Assembly (NCBI GenBank): GCA_965214285.1
Contig: OZ243946.1
Span: 2,542,001-2,606,000, forward strand
Direction of reading: 5' to 3'
DNA from: G963422745 sp965214285
GTDB lineage: Bacteria > Actinomycetota > Acidimicrobiia > Acidimicrobiales > Aldehydirespiratoraceae
Length of the DNA: 64,000 nt
Shown here: piece after piece, positions 20,407 through 29,196 of the stretch
Layout of the letters: the number at the start of each line of letters is the position of its first letter
Numbering within the stretch: position 1 is the stretch's first letter
Notes under the pieces: generated by a model
The model's database searches: none
What the model was told of the DNA's origin: nothing
Seen by the model: the letters and a program-made list of their open reading frames with translations, nothing else
Made by a program: the position numbers and the translations under genes

Positions 20407-21471
20407 AGCCAGGTCGCGCACGGCGTCGTCGAAGTCGATCCCTCCGAAGGGCATTATCGACAGCACCGGAGTGGTCACGCCTGCGTCCACGTAGCGCCCG
20501 ATGCGCTCCACGCAGGCATCCGGCGAGCCGTGGGTCAGCAGGTCGTCGACCACCCGGTCGGGAATCTTCTCCAGCGCACCGCGCCGGTCGCCCGCCGCCC
20601 ACTGCTCCCAGTGCTCGGCGAGGTCGTCGCCGCGCCCCAGCCAGGTGTGAAACGCCCGGTAGACGCCGACGTTGAGATAAGCGGCCAGGGCGAACTTGCC
20701 GGCCGCGAGAACCTGCTCGCGATCCTCGCTGGGGGCCACGAACAGGCGGGCCACGATCTCGGCCTGCGGGTTCTCGGAGCGCACGATCGCCGTGACCCGC
20801 TCGGCGTCGGCGACCGACAGCCAGTTGATGATCGCCCCGTCGCCCTCGCGGCCCGCCAGGCGCAGCATCTGCTCGCGCAGCGCAGCCACCAGCACGGGCA
20901 CCGGCTGCTCCAAAGGCACCCCGAGGCGAAAACCCTGCACCGAGAAGGTCTCGTAGTCCTCGCTGACCTTGGCGCCGCTGAGCGCGGCCTTCAGGAAGCG
21001 CACCGTGTCGCGCACCCTGCCATAGGGCTGCTCGAAGGGGATGCCGTTCCAGCGCCCCACGATCACGTCCGAGGACGAGCCGATGCCCACGGCGAAGCGC
21101 CCCGGGGCGGCCGAGGCCAGCGATGCCACCGACTGGGCGAGCAGCGCCGGGCCGCGGGTGAAGGCGGGCAGGATGGCCGTGCCCAGGCGCAGCGACGGCG
21201 CCCAGACCGAGGCGAGAGCCAGCGGGGTCAGCCCGTCGGTGCCGTTGGCCTCGGCAGTCCAGGCGTCTGTGTAGCCGCAGCGCTCGAGAGCCTCGAAGCG
21301 GCTGCGCTGGGCGTGCAGCGGGCCGTCGAAGGGAACAGTCAGGCCGTAGCGGGGCACTGCGCCAGGGGCTTCGTCTTCGCGGGCCTCTTCGGGGGTTGCG
21401 GCAGGGGCCTGTGACGAGGTGTCGGCAGCGGCCTCGGAAGGGGCACCAGCAGCGGGTTCGGCGGAGTCCAT
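20395..21471 (-). CDS. LLM-class F420-dependent oxidoreductase
   Basis: A 358-residue luciferase-like enzyme. After ~35 disordered Ala/Glu-rich residues it has the family's barrel blocks: GYTDAWTAEANGTDGLTPLA, RLGTAILPAFTRGPALLAQS, GRFAVGIGSSSDVIVGRWNG and VPVLVAALREQMLRLAGREG. F420 (or FMN) is the likely cofactor. It is not a close paralogue of the LLM protein at 1538. Substrate unknown. Confidence 0.8.
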   Translation of the reverse strand: MDSAEPAAGAPSEAAADTSSQAPAATPEEAREDEAPGAVPRYGLTVPFDGPLHAQRSRFEALERCGYTDAWTAEANGTDGLTPLALASVWAPSLRLGTAILPAFTRGPALLAQSVASLASAAPGRFAVGIGSSSDVIVGRWNGIPFEQPYGRVRDTVRFLKAALSGAKVSEDYETFSVQGFRLGVPLEQPVPVLVAALREQMLRLAGREGDGAIINWLSVADAERVTAIVRSENPQAEIVARLFVAPSEDREQVLAAGKFALAAYLNVGVYRAFHTWLGRGDDLAEHWEQWAAGDRRGALEKIPDRVVDDLLTHGSPDACVERIGRYVDAGVTTPVLSIMPFGGIDFDDAVRDLAPRS

Positions 21472-21517
21472 GGCCTGACTCTACGAGAGTGTCACACCCC
21501 CTCTGCATAGTGGAGCC

Positions 21518-21688
21518 ATGTCCGATCAGCTTCATCTCATCCCGCCGACGCCGATGTGGTCGCTCGACGCCGCTACCCGCAGGCGTGGCCGCCGAGGGGT
21601 GGCCGACGCCCGCAGGGTGCTCGAAGCCGCCCGCCAGGCCGGCGGCGCACACGGCCAAGCCGAGGTCGCGCTCGGCAATGCAGCCTGA
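21518..21688 (+). CDS. Small basic hypothetical protein (56 aa)
   Basis: A short frame with ATG at 21518 and GTGGAG just upstream as a ribosome-binding site. The product starts MSDQLHLIPPTPMWSLDAAT and continues with RRRGRRGVADARRVLEAARQ, a basic amphipathic helix. It fills what would otherwise be a 275-bp gap between divergent genes. No family is assigned. The well-placed RBS and a helical, non-repetitive product support it; only comparative data would confirm it. Confidence 0.45.
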   Translation: MSDQLHLIPPTPMWSLDAATRRRGRRGVADARRVLEAARQAGGAHGQAEVALGNAA

Positions 21689-21746
21689 GCCTCGGCATCG
21701 CCCGAGCCTCTTGCCTGCGCCCGCCGGAGCTTCCACACTGCACGCC

Positions 21747-22421
21747 ATGGGTTCGCCGATGCTCTCTGCGGTCTCGCCGGCGCACGCCCTTGCGATCAGG
21801 CGCCGCCGGGTCGCGGCGGCCCCGACGGCTCTGGCGGCACTGCTGACAGCAGCACTGCTGGCAAGCGGCTGCTCGGTAGTCGAGCGCTCTGCCGTCACCC
21901 ACTGCTCGGCTGCCGCAGCCGACAGCGACTCGGAAGCGATCGCCGACGACGCCGCCACGACTCAGCAGGCTGGTGCCGGGCTCGAGTGCAACGCCACGGT
22001 CACGCAGGTCATTGACGGCGACACGATCCTGGTCGTCCTCGACGGTCAAAGTTCCAGCGAGTCGGTGCGCCTGCTGGGCATCGACACGCCCGAGACGAAT
22101 CACCCGAGCAAGCCGGTGCAGTGCTACGGGGCCGAGGCCAGCGCCTACCTGACGCAGCTGCTGCCTAAGGGGACCGCTGTCACCTTGATCCGCGACGTCG
22201 AGCCCACCGACCAGTACGACCGGCTGCTGGCATACGTGGTGCGCACCGACGACATGATGTTCGTGAACCTGGACCTGGTGGAACAGGGCTACGCCGCGGT
22301 GTTGACCTACGAGCCCAACACGACCCATGCCGCGGACCTGAGCGCTGCAGAGAGCCGTGCCCGTTCCGCGCAGGCCGGACTCTGGGGATTCTGCGGCGGG
22401 CCGGACGTGCCGCTGGGCTAG
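21747..22421 (+). CDS. Thermonuclease-family lipoprotein
   Basis: A 224-residue exported nuclease. The N-terminus has a hydrophobic signal ending LLTAALLASGC, a lipobox with Cys near residue 38. The staphylococcal-nuclease domain covers about residues 80-215, with VIDGDTILV, VRLLGIDTPE (catalytic Arg and Glu) and DQYDRLLAYV (second catalytic Arg). It would degrade nucleic acids at the cell surface with Ca2+. ATG at 21747 is chosen because the signal peptide begins there. Confidence 0.85.
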   Translation: MGSPMLSAVSPAHALAIRRRRVAAAPTALAALLTAALLASGCSVVERSAVTHCSAAAADSDSEAIADDAATTQQAGAGLECNATVTQVIDGDTILVVLDGQSSSESVRLLGIDTPETNHPSKPVQCYGAEASAYLTQLLPKGTAVTLIRDVEPTDQYDRLLAYVVRTDDMMFVNLDLVEQGYAAVLTYEPNTTHAADLSAAESRARSAQAGLWGFCGGPDVPLG

Positions 22422-22430
22422 CTTGACGGC

Positions 22431-23291
22431 GTGAGCGAAGTGCAGCCTCTCGCCGGCATTCTCGGCTACGACGACGACCAGAGGCTGTTGATCCTCAGCG
22501 CCGATCTCATCGGCTCCACCCATGCCGCCACCGAGGCCGGCATCAGCGCGCTGCGCCACGGCGCTGCCACCACGTCCACGTTGATGATGCCCGGGCCCTG
22601 GGCGCGCCACGCAGCCGACAGGTTCATCACCGCCGCGCATCCCGCCGACGACGTGGGCATCCACCTCACCCTCAACTCCGAGCTCGACTTCTTCCGCTGG
22701 GGGCCGCTCACCCAGGCGCCGAGCCTGCTCGACGGCGACGGCGGCTTCCCTCGCACCCTCGGCGACCTCTGGGACCACGCCGATCTGCAAGAGGTGCGCC
22801 GCGAGTGCCGGGCACAGGTGGAGCGGGCCTCGCTCTGGGGGATCGACATCACCCACCTGAGCACCCATCTGGGCGCAATGCAGCAGCGCCCGGAGTTCTT
22901 CGACGTGCTCTTGGACCTGGCATGCGAGTGCGACCTGCCGATCCGGGTGGAGAGCGGGTCGGCCGAAGGCGACGCCGGCTTCCCGTTCCGCAGCCTGGCC
23001 GCCGAGGAGGGAGTGCTCGTGCCCGACACGTTCAGGCTGGTGCGCGGCGGCGCCAGGGAGCGCCTGGAGTCGGTGCTCGCAGACGCTCGGCCAGGCGTGG
23101 CCGAGGTGTCGCTCCAGCCTGCGCTGGACAGCGAGGAGATACGTGCCGTGGACCCCGCGGCGCCGGGCCGCATCGACGACCTGGCGCTGCTCACCGACCC
23201 AGCGCTGCCCGAGCGGCTGAGAGAGCTGGGGGTCGTCCCTATCGGCTACCGGGTGATCCTCGAAGCCCAGCGAGCCCAGCGCCGCGGCTGA
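22431..23291 (+). CDS. ChbG/YdjC-like carbohydrate deacetylase
   Basis: A 286-residue protein resembling the YdjC/ChbG family, which removes acetyl groups from chito-oligosaccharides using a metal held by Asp and two His. The strands match (LLILSADLIGSTHAATEAGI, then DVGIHLTLNSE, then ITHLSTHLGAMQ). The usual ADDFG motif reads ADLIG here, so one of the paired acidic residues is lost. It starts with GTG 9 bp after the nuclease gene. The substrate is uncertain because of the altered motif. Confidence 0.7.
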   Translation: MSEVQPLAGILGYDDDQRLLILSADLIGSTHAATEAGISALRHGAATTSTLMMPGPWARHAADRFITAAHPADDVGIHLTLNSELDFFRWGPLTQAPSLLDGDGGFPRTLGDLWDHADLQEVRRECRAQVERASLWGIDITHLSTHLGAMQQRPEFFDVLLDLACECDLPIRVESGSAEGDAGFPFRSLAAEEGVLVPDTFRLVRGGARERLESVLADARPGVAEVSLQPALDSEEIRAVDPAAPGRIDDLALLTDPALPERLRELGVVPIGYRVILEAQRAQRRG

Positions 23292-23351
23292 CGGCCGAGC
23301 CCGGCGCTGAGGTCGACCGCGCAGGCCGGCACTGCCGCCGGGACCCGACGC

Positions 23352-23738
23352 TCAGGCGACGGTCTCGGCGAGCGCGGCGAGCACCGACGCTCGCAGCTCG
23401 TGCAGGTCGGTCAACCACACGGCGTGGCTGCCTTCGAGGCGCATGTCGCCGTTCATGTAGGCCACCTCGGCGGAATGGGCGCCCGCCACGATGTCGTGCG
23501 CGGTGTCGTAGTCGATGGTGATCTCGATGTCGGGGGCGGCTGGGGCTCTCCCCTCGGCCAGCGCCGTCACCCGGCCGTCGCCGACCGTCACGTGGCAGCG
23601 GACAGTGCCGTCGGGGCCGCCCTTGACCGTGTACTGGATCAGCGCATCCACGCCGGCCGCGGTCGCATCGGCCTGGCCCACAGCGACGGCCGCGGCCGCA
23701 GCGGCCTCGAACCATTCCGGTGACAGAAAAGCGCTCAA
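23352..23738 (-). CDS. SCP2 sterol-carrier-like domain protein
   Basis: A 128-residue single-domain protein with the SCP2 layout: an N-terminal helix (FLSPEWFEAAAAAAVAVG), a central sheet (IQYTVKGGPDGTVRCHVTVG, then APDIEITIDYDTAHDIVAG) and a C-terminal helix. Such domains bind hydrophobic ligands. The start is TTG at 23738, because it overlaps the stop of the upstream mca gene as TTGA, giving translational coupling. The link with mca suggests, but does not prove, a shared pathway. Confidence 0.75.
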   Translation of the reverse strand: MSAFLSPEWFEAAAAAAVAVGQADATAAGVDALIQYTVKGGPDGTVRCHVTVGDGRVTALAEGRAPAAPDIEITIDYDTAHDIVAGAHSAEVAYMNGDMRLEGSHAVWLTDLHELRASVLAALAETVA

Positions 23739-24610
23739 GCCGCTGAGCCGACCCGCTCGCGGATGCCCGCGAAGAGGTCGTCCTCGGGAAGCTCGACCCA
23801 GCCCGGGCCGTCGGCCAGCCGGTAGTCGTCGACGGGATGGATCGCCCTCTCGACCTCCCAGGGCAGCCCGAACCAGAACGTGGAATCGGGGTCGATCTGG
23901 GTGGCATGGGCCAGCAGCCCGTCGCGGCGCACGCTCTCGTATCCCTCGATCGACACCCGCGTGGTGATCTTGTGGTCGGAGTCGGGCCGGTCGAACCAGC
24001 GCTCGTCGTAGGGCGACTTGAGCCCGAGGTCCATGAACGCCTTGTGGCGCGCCTCCAGGCGCGCCCGTGACCAGGACGAGTAGTACACCTTGGTGATGTC
24101 CCAGGCCTCGCCAAGCTCGGGGCGATAGGCGGCGTCGCCGGCCTTGCCGACCGCCGGGGCGGTGATCTCGTGAACCCGCAGATGGTCGGGGTGGTTGTAG
24201 GCGCCCTGCTCGTCGGGGTAGGTGACGATCACCTGCGGGCGCTCCAGGCGAACCAGGCGCACCAGGCGGTCGACCGCCTCGTCGAAAGGCGCCGCGGCGA
24301 AGCAGTCGGCATGGGCGTTGGCGTCGCTCTCGGCCATCCCCGAGTCGCGGTAGCCGAGCATGTGGACCTGCTCGTAGCCGATGATCTCCGCCGCACGGGC
24401 CAGCTCGGCACGGCGCACGGCGGCCATGTTGTCGCGGATCTCGTCGCGGTCCATGGCCGGATTGAGGATCTCGCCCTCCTCGCCCCCTGTGCAGCACACC
24501 AGCACGGTGCGGATCCCCTCGGCGCGGTAGCGCGCAATCGTGGCCGCGCCCTTGGACGCCTCGTCGTCGGGGTGGGCATGCACGGTGAGGATGCACAGCG
24601 GCTCGCTCAT
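23735..24610 (-). CDS. mca: Mycothiol S-conjugate amidase
   Basis: A 291-residue LmbE-like zinc hydrolase. The metal motif HAHPDDEASKGAATIARY is at the N-terminus, with CCTGGEEGEILNPAMDRDEI after it and YNHPDHLRVH carrying the third zinc ligand. Length and the GLKSPYDERWFDRP block match Mca, which cleaves mycothiol conjugates during detoxification, more than MshB. The start is the ATG at 24610. A longer frame adds only Arg-rich residues. It overlaps the SCP2 gene by 4 bases. Confidence 0.88.
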   Translation of the reverse strand: MSEPLCILTVHAHPDDEASKGAATIARYRAEGIRTVLVCCTGGEEGEILNPAMDRDEIRDNMAAVRRAELARAAEIIGYEQVHMLGYRDSGMAESDANAHADCFAAAPFDEAVDRLVRLVRLERPQVIVTYPDEQGAYNHPDHLRVHEITAPAVGKAGDAAYRPELGEAWDITKVYYSSWSRARLEARHKAFMDLGLKSPYDERWFDRPDSDHKITTRVSIEGYESVRRDGLLAHATQIDPDSTFWFGLPWEVERAIHPVDDYRLADGPGWVELPEDDLFAGIRERVGSAA

Positions 24611-24720
24611 TGGGCCTTGACGATACCGGCGCGGGATCGCCGCTCGCCGCCGATCCCGAGCCCTCAAGCCCGCAAGCCGACAGGCCCGCGCCAGAGCCGG
24701 TTCTGTCCGGCAGAGCCGGC

Positions 24721-25947
24721 TCAGCCCGACAGCGCCACCAGCTCGCCCGCGCCGTCGCCGTCGTCATCGACGATGCGCCAGCCGCAGACCCGGGCCAGGC
24801 GCTGGCGGCCCTCGTCGGGGCCCACCGCGATCAGCTCGTCGCCCTCGCTGAGGCGTACCTGGCCGCGGGGCCGGTAGAGGTACTGGCCGCCGCGGCGCAC
24901 GGCGAGCACATTGAAGCCCGGCTCGATGTTGAGGGCGAGCTCGGCCAGGGTCGCCTGATCGGCCTGGCTGCCCGCGAGCACCTCGAAGCGCACCACCACC
25001 TCGTCGCTGTCGCCCAGGGCGATGCCCAGGATCGGGTGCACGTCGCCGCGCCGCTCGACGATCCACACCATCTGCTGGGCGGAGTCGCCGATGTCCTCGG
25101 CTGCCTGGCTCAGGTGCAAAAGCCCCCGCAGCGGCGACGGGTCCACCTTGTCCGCGGCCGCCCGCAGCACCCAGAGCTCCAGACGGTCCTTCATCTCGTC
25201 GAGGCGGTCCTCGAGATGGCGTACCTCCGCGGCGAGCCCCAGATCGCCGAAAACCAGCGCCGAGTAGGCCAGGCCCACCGCCACTTCCGAGAGGTTCTTC
25301 ATCTCCACCAGCACGTCCACGGCGCGGTCGAGGTCGGTCACGAACGGGTCGTCGCTGATCGCCGGCGGCTGCCACGGCGCGGCCGCAGCCAGCTCGCGCA
25401 GCACGGCGATGCCGTCGGGCGAGCCGCGCAGGAACAGCGCGTCGTCGGGCAGCAGCACCAGGTCGCCGCTCACGTCGGTTATCCAGGTGCGGTCGCGGCG
25501 CACGGCCATGACCCGCATGCCGGTCTGCACCGGCAGCTCGTGGGTGCGCAGGTCGCTGCGGGCGAGCCCGCTGCCCTCGCTGACCAGCACCCGGTGGCTC
25601 ACCTCGGAGGCCTCGGAGAGGTCGGCCACCATCTCCGCAGGGATGCCGACCCGATGGGTGACGATGCGGGCGATGTCCACAGCGTCGTTGGCGATGCGCT
25701 CGATGGCGCTTATCACCTGCAGCACCGACGACATCCCCTCGGACTCCCTGGGGTCGCGCACGGCCATGACGCACACGCCGCGCATGTCCTGCACGAGGGC
25801 GCTCATCTGCTCCTCGAGGGCGCTCACCTCCTCGGCCATGTCCGGGTCGCCGAAGAACAGCGCGGCGTAGGCCAGATCGACCATCAGCTCGGAGGTGTCC
25901 TTGGCCTCGGCCAGCATTTCACGCAGATTGCGCGGTTTGTCTTCCAT
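24721..25947 (-). CDS. Duplicated PhoU/RCK_C regulatory protein of cation transport
   Basis: A 408-residue soluble protein built as PhoU-RCK_C-PhoU-RCK_C. The PhoU-like helices begin ELMVDLAYAALFFGDPDMAE and NLSEVAVGLAYSALVFGDLG. The RCK_C (TrkA-C) units contain VMAVRRDRTWITDVSGDLVL and VLAVRRGGQYLYRPRGQVRL. ATG at 25947 is chosen because AGGAG lies 5 bases upstream. The gene sits 22 bp after the MgtE-like transporter on the same strand and is probably its ligand- or ion-sensing partner. Confidence 0.85.
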   Translation of the reverse strand: MEDKPRNLREMLAEAKDTSELMVDLAYAALFFGDPDMAEEVSALEEQMSALVQDMRGVCVMAVRDPRESEGMSSVLQVISAIERIANDAVDIARIVTHRVGIPAEMVADLSEASEVSHRVLVSEGSGLARSDLRTHELPVQTGMRVMAVRRDRTWITDVSGDLVLLPDDALFLRGSPDGIAVLRELAAAAPWQPPAISDDPFVTDLDRAVDVLVEMKNLSEVAVGLAYSALVFGDLGLAAEVRHLEDRLDEMKDRLELWVLRAAADKVDPSPLRGLLHLSQAAEDIGDSAQQMVWIVERRGDVHPILGIALGDSDEVVVRFEVLAGSQADQATLAELALNIEPGFNVLAVRRGGQYLYRPRGQVRLSEGDELIAVGPDEGRQRLARVCGWRIVDDDGDGAGELVALSG

Positions 25948-25969
25948 CAGGTCTCCTGGCGGTTGTCCA

Positions 25970-27205
25970 TCATGCAACGCCCACAGCGACGAGGGCGAGT
26001 ATCACCGCGAACGCGCCCACGAAGTCGAGCGACGAGGTGACGACCGGGATGCCGTAGGTGTCGGGGTCGAGCCCGAAGCGCACGGCGATGATCGTGGAGT
26101 AGTAGGCGATGGCCATCACGCAGGCGGTTGCGATCGCACCGCCGAGCAGGGCGACGAGGACCACCTGGCCCAGGCCGGGGCTGGCCGCGCCGACGAGGCT
26201 GCCGCCGATCTCAGCCGCGGCCCCCGCCGCGGCGAACACGGGCACCGACAGCGCCACCACCATGGCCAGATCCTTGCCTGCCTCTCGGGCGGGCAGCGGC
26301 GCCGGGCGGATCAGCCCGAGGTGCAGCTTGGAGGACAGCCGGCTGGAGAGCACCCCGCCGAGCGACCCAGCGCTGCCCAAAAAGCCTGGCAGCAGCACCA
26401 GCATCACGGGGTACCGCACGAAGTCCTCCAGGCGCTTCTCGATGACGACGCCGGCTATGAGGTCGACGACCGCGGCGAGGATCAGGACCGGCAGCGATTC
26501 CTTGACGATCCTGGCGAGCAGGCGGCGCGGCGTGAGCCATGACCAGACCACGGCGGCCAGCGACAGCGCCGCGGCGCCCACGGCGATTGCGGGCGTCACC
26601 ACCTCGACGCCTGCGAGTTCGGCGGCGAGGATCAAGGCGGGCAGGCTGACCACGTCGCCGGTGGCAGAGACCAGCGGGGCGACCACGTTGTCGAGGTCCC
26701 AGCCCCAGCGCACCGAGCCGCCCGCGAGCAGCAGGGTGATGGCGAGCACCACGACCGAGGCGAGCACCCCGCCGACGGTGCTGATCACGATGAAGTCCGC
26801 CACCGACATCGTGGGCGACACGTCGAACACGATGGCTGCTCCCTTGGCCAGCACGGCCATGGCCACCGCCATCGCCAGGCTCAGGGTCATCGCAGCGGCG
26901 GTGTTCTGGCCGACCACGGTGTCGAGGCGACCGCTGAGACGGAACACGCCGGCGTGTATGGAGGTGCCGAGCCTGCTGCCGAGCGCGCCGAACACGTTGC
27001 CCTTCACCGCCAGGGCCGCCGGCACCAACAGCAGCAGCCCGGGCAGCTCCTCGAGCGTGTCGGTGGTGGCGGCCAGGGTCGCCCCGGCCACCAGGCTGGC
27101 GACGACCGCGGCCAGCAGCGCCAGCAGGCTGTCCCGATAGGCGGCGGCGCCGTCGCCGAAGAGCGCTGCGGTCAGGCGCGACAGGCGGCGGGCTCGGCAA
27201 TCCAC
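25970..27205 (-). CDS. MgtE/SLC41-like divalent cation transporter
   Basis: A 411-residue integral membrane protein with two MgtE-type pore domains and about ten hydrophobic segments. The signatures are PAALAVKGNVFGALGSRLGT in the first half, DNVVAPLVSATGDVVSLPAL in the middle and PGFLGSAGSLGGVLSSRLSS in the second half. It lacks the cytoplasmic N and CBS domains of MgtE, as in SLC41-like proteins. It would conduct Mg2+ or a similar ion. The downstream PhoU/RCK_C gene is likely its regulator. GTG start. Confidence 0.88.
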   Translation of the reverse strand: MDCRARRLSRLTAALFGDGAAAYRDSLLALLAAVVASLVAGATLAATTDTLEELPGLLLLVPAALAVKGNVFGALGSRLGTSIHAGVFRLSGRLDTVVGQNTAAAMTLSLAMAVAMAVLAKGAAIVFDVSPTMSVADFIVISTVGGVLASVVVLAITLLLAGGSVRWGWDLDNVVAPLVSATGDVVSLPALILAAELAGVEVVTPAIAVGAAALSLAAVVWSWLTPRRLLARIVKESLPVLILAAVVDLIAGVVIEKRLEDFVRYPVMLVLLPGFLGSAGSLGGVLSSRLSSKLHLGLIRPAPLPAREAGKDLAMVVALSVPVFAAAGAAAEIGGSLVGAASPGLGQVVLVALLGGAIATACVMAIAYYSTIIAVRFGLDPDTYGIPVVTSSLDFVGAFAVILALVAVGVA

Positions 27206-27274
27206 GCCCCTTAGTGTGCTTTGCGCCCGCCAGCTCGGCAGGCAATGGGCTCCGCGCCGGCTTTATGCGTCGGC

Positions 27275-28210
27275 TTATGCGCCGGCGGCGGCCCGGCCCA
27301 GGCCGGCGAGGATCCCCAGGCAGTCGTCCCAGGTGCTGCGCAGCACCTTCTCGACGGGCTCGACGGAGCTGATGCGGCCCTGGACCTGGCCGCTCATGGC
27401 CAGCCCGCTGTTCATGTCGCCGCCGAAGTAGGTGCCCATCATGGCTTCGACGTTGAGCGCCGCCGGGGCGTCCTCGGCATCGAGACGGGCGGCCTTGTCG
27501 GTGCGCAGCACCCGCATTGCCGGGCGGTGGCGGCGGTTGGCCATCACGGTGTCGGTCTCTGCGCCGTCGATTATCGCCTGCTTCCAGTTGTCGTGTATCG
27601 GCGACTCCGCCGAGGACACCATGCGGGTGCCCATCTGCACGCCATCCGCGCCCATGGCAAGGGCCGCAGCCATCGAGCGGCCGTCGACGATGCCCCCGGC
27701 TGCCACGATCGGCAGGTCGTAGCGCTCGGCGATCTCGGGCACGAGCACCAGCGTGGAGGCCCCGTCGGCGTTCTTGAAGCCTCCCCCCTCTGCGCCCTCC
27801 ACGACCAGGCCGTCGACCCCGGCGTCGACCGCCTTGGCTGCGCCTCGCAGGGTGGGCACCACGTGGAAGACGGTGATGCCCAGATCCTTGAGGCGAGGCA
27901 CCAGCACAGCCGGGTCGCCTGCGGAGGTGGTCACGAAGTCGATGCCGTTGTCGGCCACGAAGTCGACCATCTCCAGCGGGTCACGGATGAACAGCTGCGC
28001 CAGGTTCACCCCGAAGGGCTTGTCGGTGAGCCGCTGCATGGCCGCGATCTCGTCCTTGATGGCGTCGAGCTCGCCCGAGGAGGTCTCGATGATGCCCAGC
28101 CCCCCTGCGTTGGACACAGCCGAGGCGAGCTGCGAACGGGCGATCCAGCCCATGGGCGCCTGCACGATGGGGATCTCGATGCCGAGCATCTCGGTGACGC
28201 GGGTCTGCAT
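27275..28210 (-). CDS. Nitronate monooxygenase (NPD family)
   Basis: A 311-residue FMN TIM-barrel protein: LGIEIPIVQAPMGWIARSQL at the N-terminus, VDGLVVEGAEGGGFKNADGA, then PIVAAGGIVDGRSMAAALAM and GADGVQMGTRMVSSAESP for phosphate binding of FMN. It oxidises nitronates or acts on related enoyl substrates. ATG at 28210 gives the conserved start and fits the coding pattern. It is the last gene before the less GC-rich restriction-modification island. Confidence 0.88.
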   Translation of the reverse strand: MQTRVTEMLGIEIPIVQAPMGWIARSQLASAVSNAGGLGIIETSSGELDAIKDEIAAMQRLTDKPFGVNLAQLFIRDPLEMVDFVADNGIDFVTTSAGDPAVLVPRLKDLGITVFHVVPTLRGAAKAVDAGVDGLVVEGAEGGGFKNADGASTLVLVPEIAERYDLPIVAAGGIVDGRSMAAALAMGADGVQMGTRMVSSAESPIHDNWKQAIIDGAETDTVMANRRHRPAMRVLRTDKAARLDAEDAPAALNVEAMMGTYFGGDMNSGLAMSGQVQGRISSVEPVEKVLRSTWDDCLGILAGLGRAAAGA

Positions 28211-28329
28211 GGCCGCCGAGGGTAATGCCCGCCGCAGGCCCCGAGCCAAACGCCGCCCGATCCCATCTCAGCCGCCTGCCGATCGCTGAGGCTCGGCGGT
28301 CGTTCAGCCGCCCTGGCCAGCCGCGTTGC

Positions 28330-29160
28330 TCAGAGCGATTGCTGCGCTGTCGTCGAATAGGCCGCCAGCTCCTCCTGCGTGAGTTCGTCGGGCGCAACCA
28401 AGCTGTAGTGGCGTTCCTTGACGATGGTGATCTGATCGTCGGACTCCCGAAACTCGAACAGCGCAATCGCACCGTGGCCCATGAACTGCGCTGCAATCGG
28501 CCTGGCGGTCAAGTCAGGGAACTTCTGGTCGGCAACCCGCAGATCCTGCCAGATCTGAACGACGCTCAGGTTGTCGGTGCCGCGCTTTGCCTGAACCGGC
28601 AGCACGTAATGGGCACCGTGTTCGTCAATACCGACGTACAGGTCGTCCGTTTCCACCTGCGAACTGCTAGGCGTTCCGTCGATGTCGCTGACAGTTGTGA
28701 TGCTGGTGCGCAAGTGGCTCTGGAGCTGGCTACACGCCAAGCCGGTGAATACGTCCAACAGCCTGTTGTATCGAATCTCGGCCAAGAGGGCCTGTTCGTC
28801 CGAAAGGGCGTACCGCGAGATGACCCCGGGCGTGGCATCCGGCAGGCGAACTGTCGCTAGCCCTTGTCTTGGCTCGATCAAGTTGAAGGGAACGGCTCTG
28901 AGGGTGTAGACGGCGTTGCCGCCAGGGAAGATGGCCCATTCACGCCCGGTCGGCGCGGCTGCTCGGATGGAGTCGGGCAGCGACTGCCGATATCGCAGAG
29001 AATAGACGATGTCGCCCACGTTCTTGGGCCGACGCCGCCCCAGGTCATCAGCCGCACGAAACATGTCTTCCCTGGTGAACGTGACCCTGTCGGCGCCCTC
29101 GGCGAACTTCTCGGCAAAGACCCGCTCAATGATGTCCTGTGCCAGGCTCGTCCTCGACAT
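28330..29160 (-). CDS. Probable type II restriction endonuclease
   Basis: A 276-residue protein with an N-terminal helical region (SLAQDIIERVFAEKFAEG) and a C-terminal nuclease-like core. The sequence DDLYVGIDEHGAHYVL runs into PVQAKRG, which fits a PD-(D/E)xK fold with Gln in the acidic position. It directly follows a DNA methyltransferase gene (36 bp apart), which is the main reason for the call. Base composition is visibly less GC-rich than in neighbouring genes, with many A/T third positions. Specificity cannot be read. Confidence 0.75.
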   Translation of the reverse strand: MSRTSLAQDIIERVFAEKFAEGADRVTFTREDMFRAADDLGRRRPKNVGDIVYSLRYRQSLPDSIRAAAPTGREWAIFPGGNAVYTLRAVPFNLIEPRQGLATVRLPDATPGVISRYALSDEQALLAEIRYNRLLDVFTGLACSQLQSHLRTSITTVSDIDGTPSSSQVETDDLYVGIDEHGAHYVLPVQAKRGTDNLSVVQIWQDLRVADQKFPDLTARPIAAQFMGHGAIALFEFRESDDQITIVKERHYSLVAPDELTQEELAAYSTTAQQSL

Positions 29161-29196
29161 GTCAGGCTGGCCTGGAGACTCTGGACCGCAGCGCCA

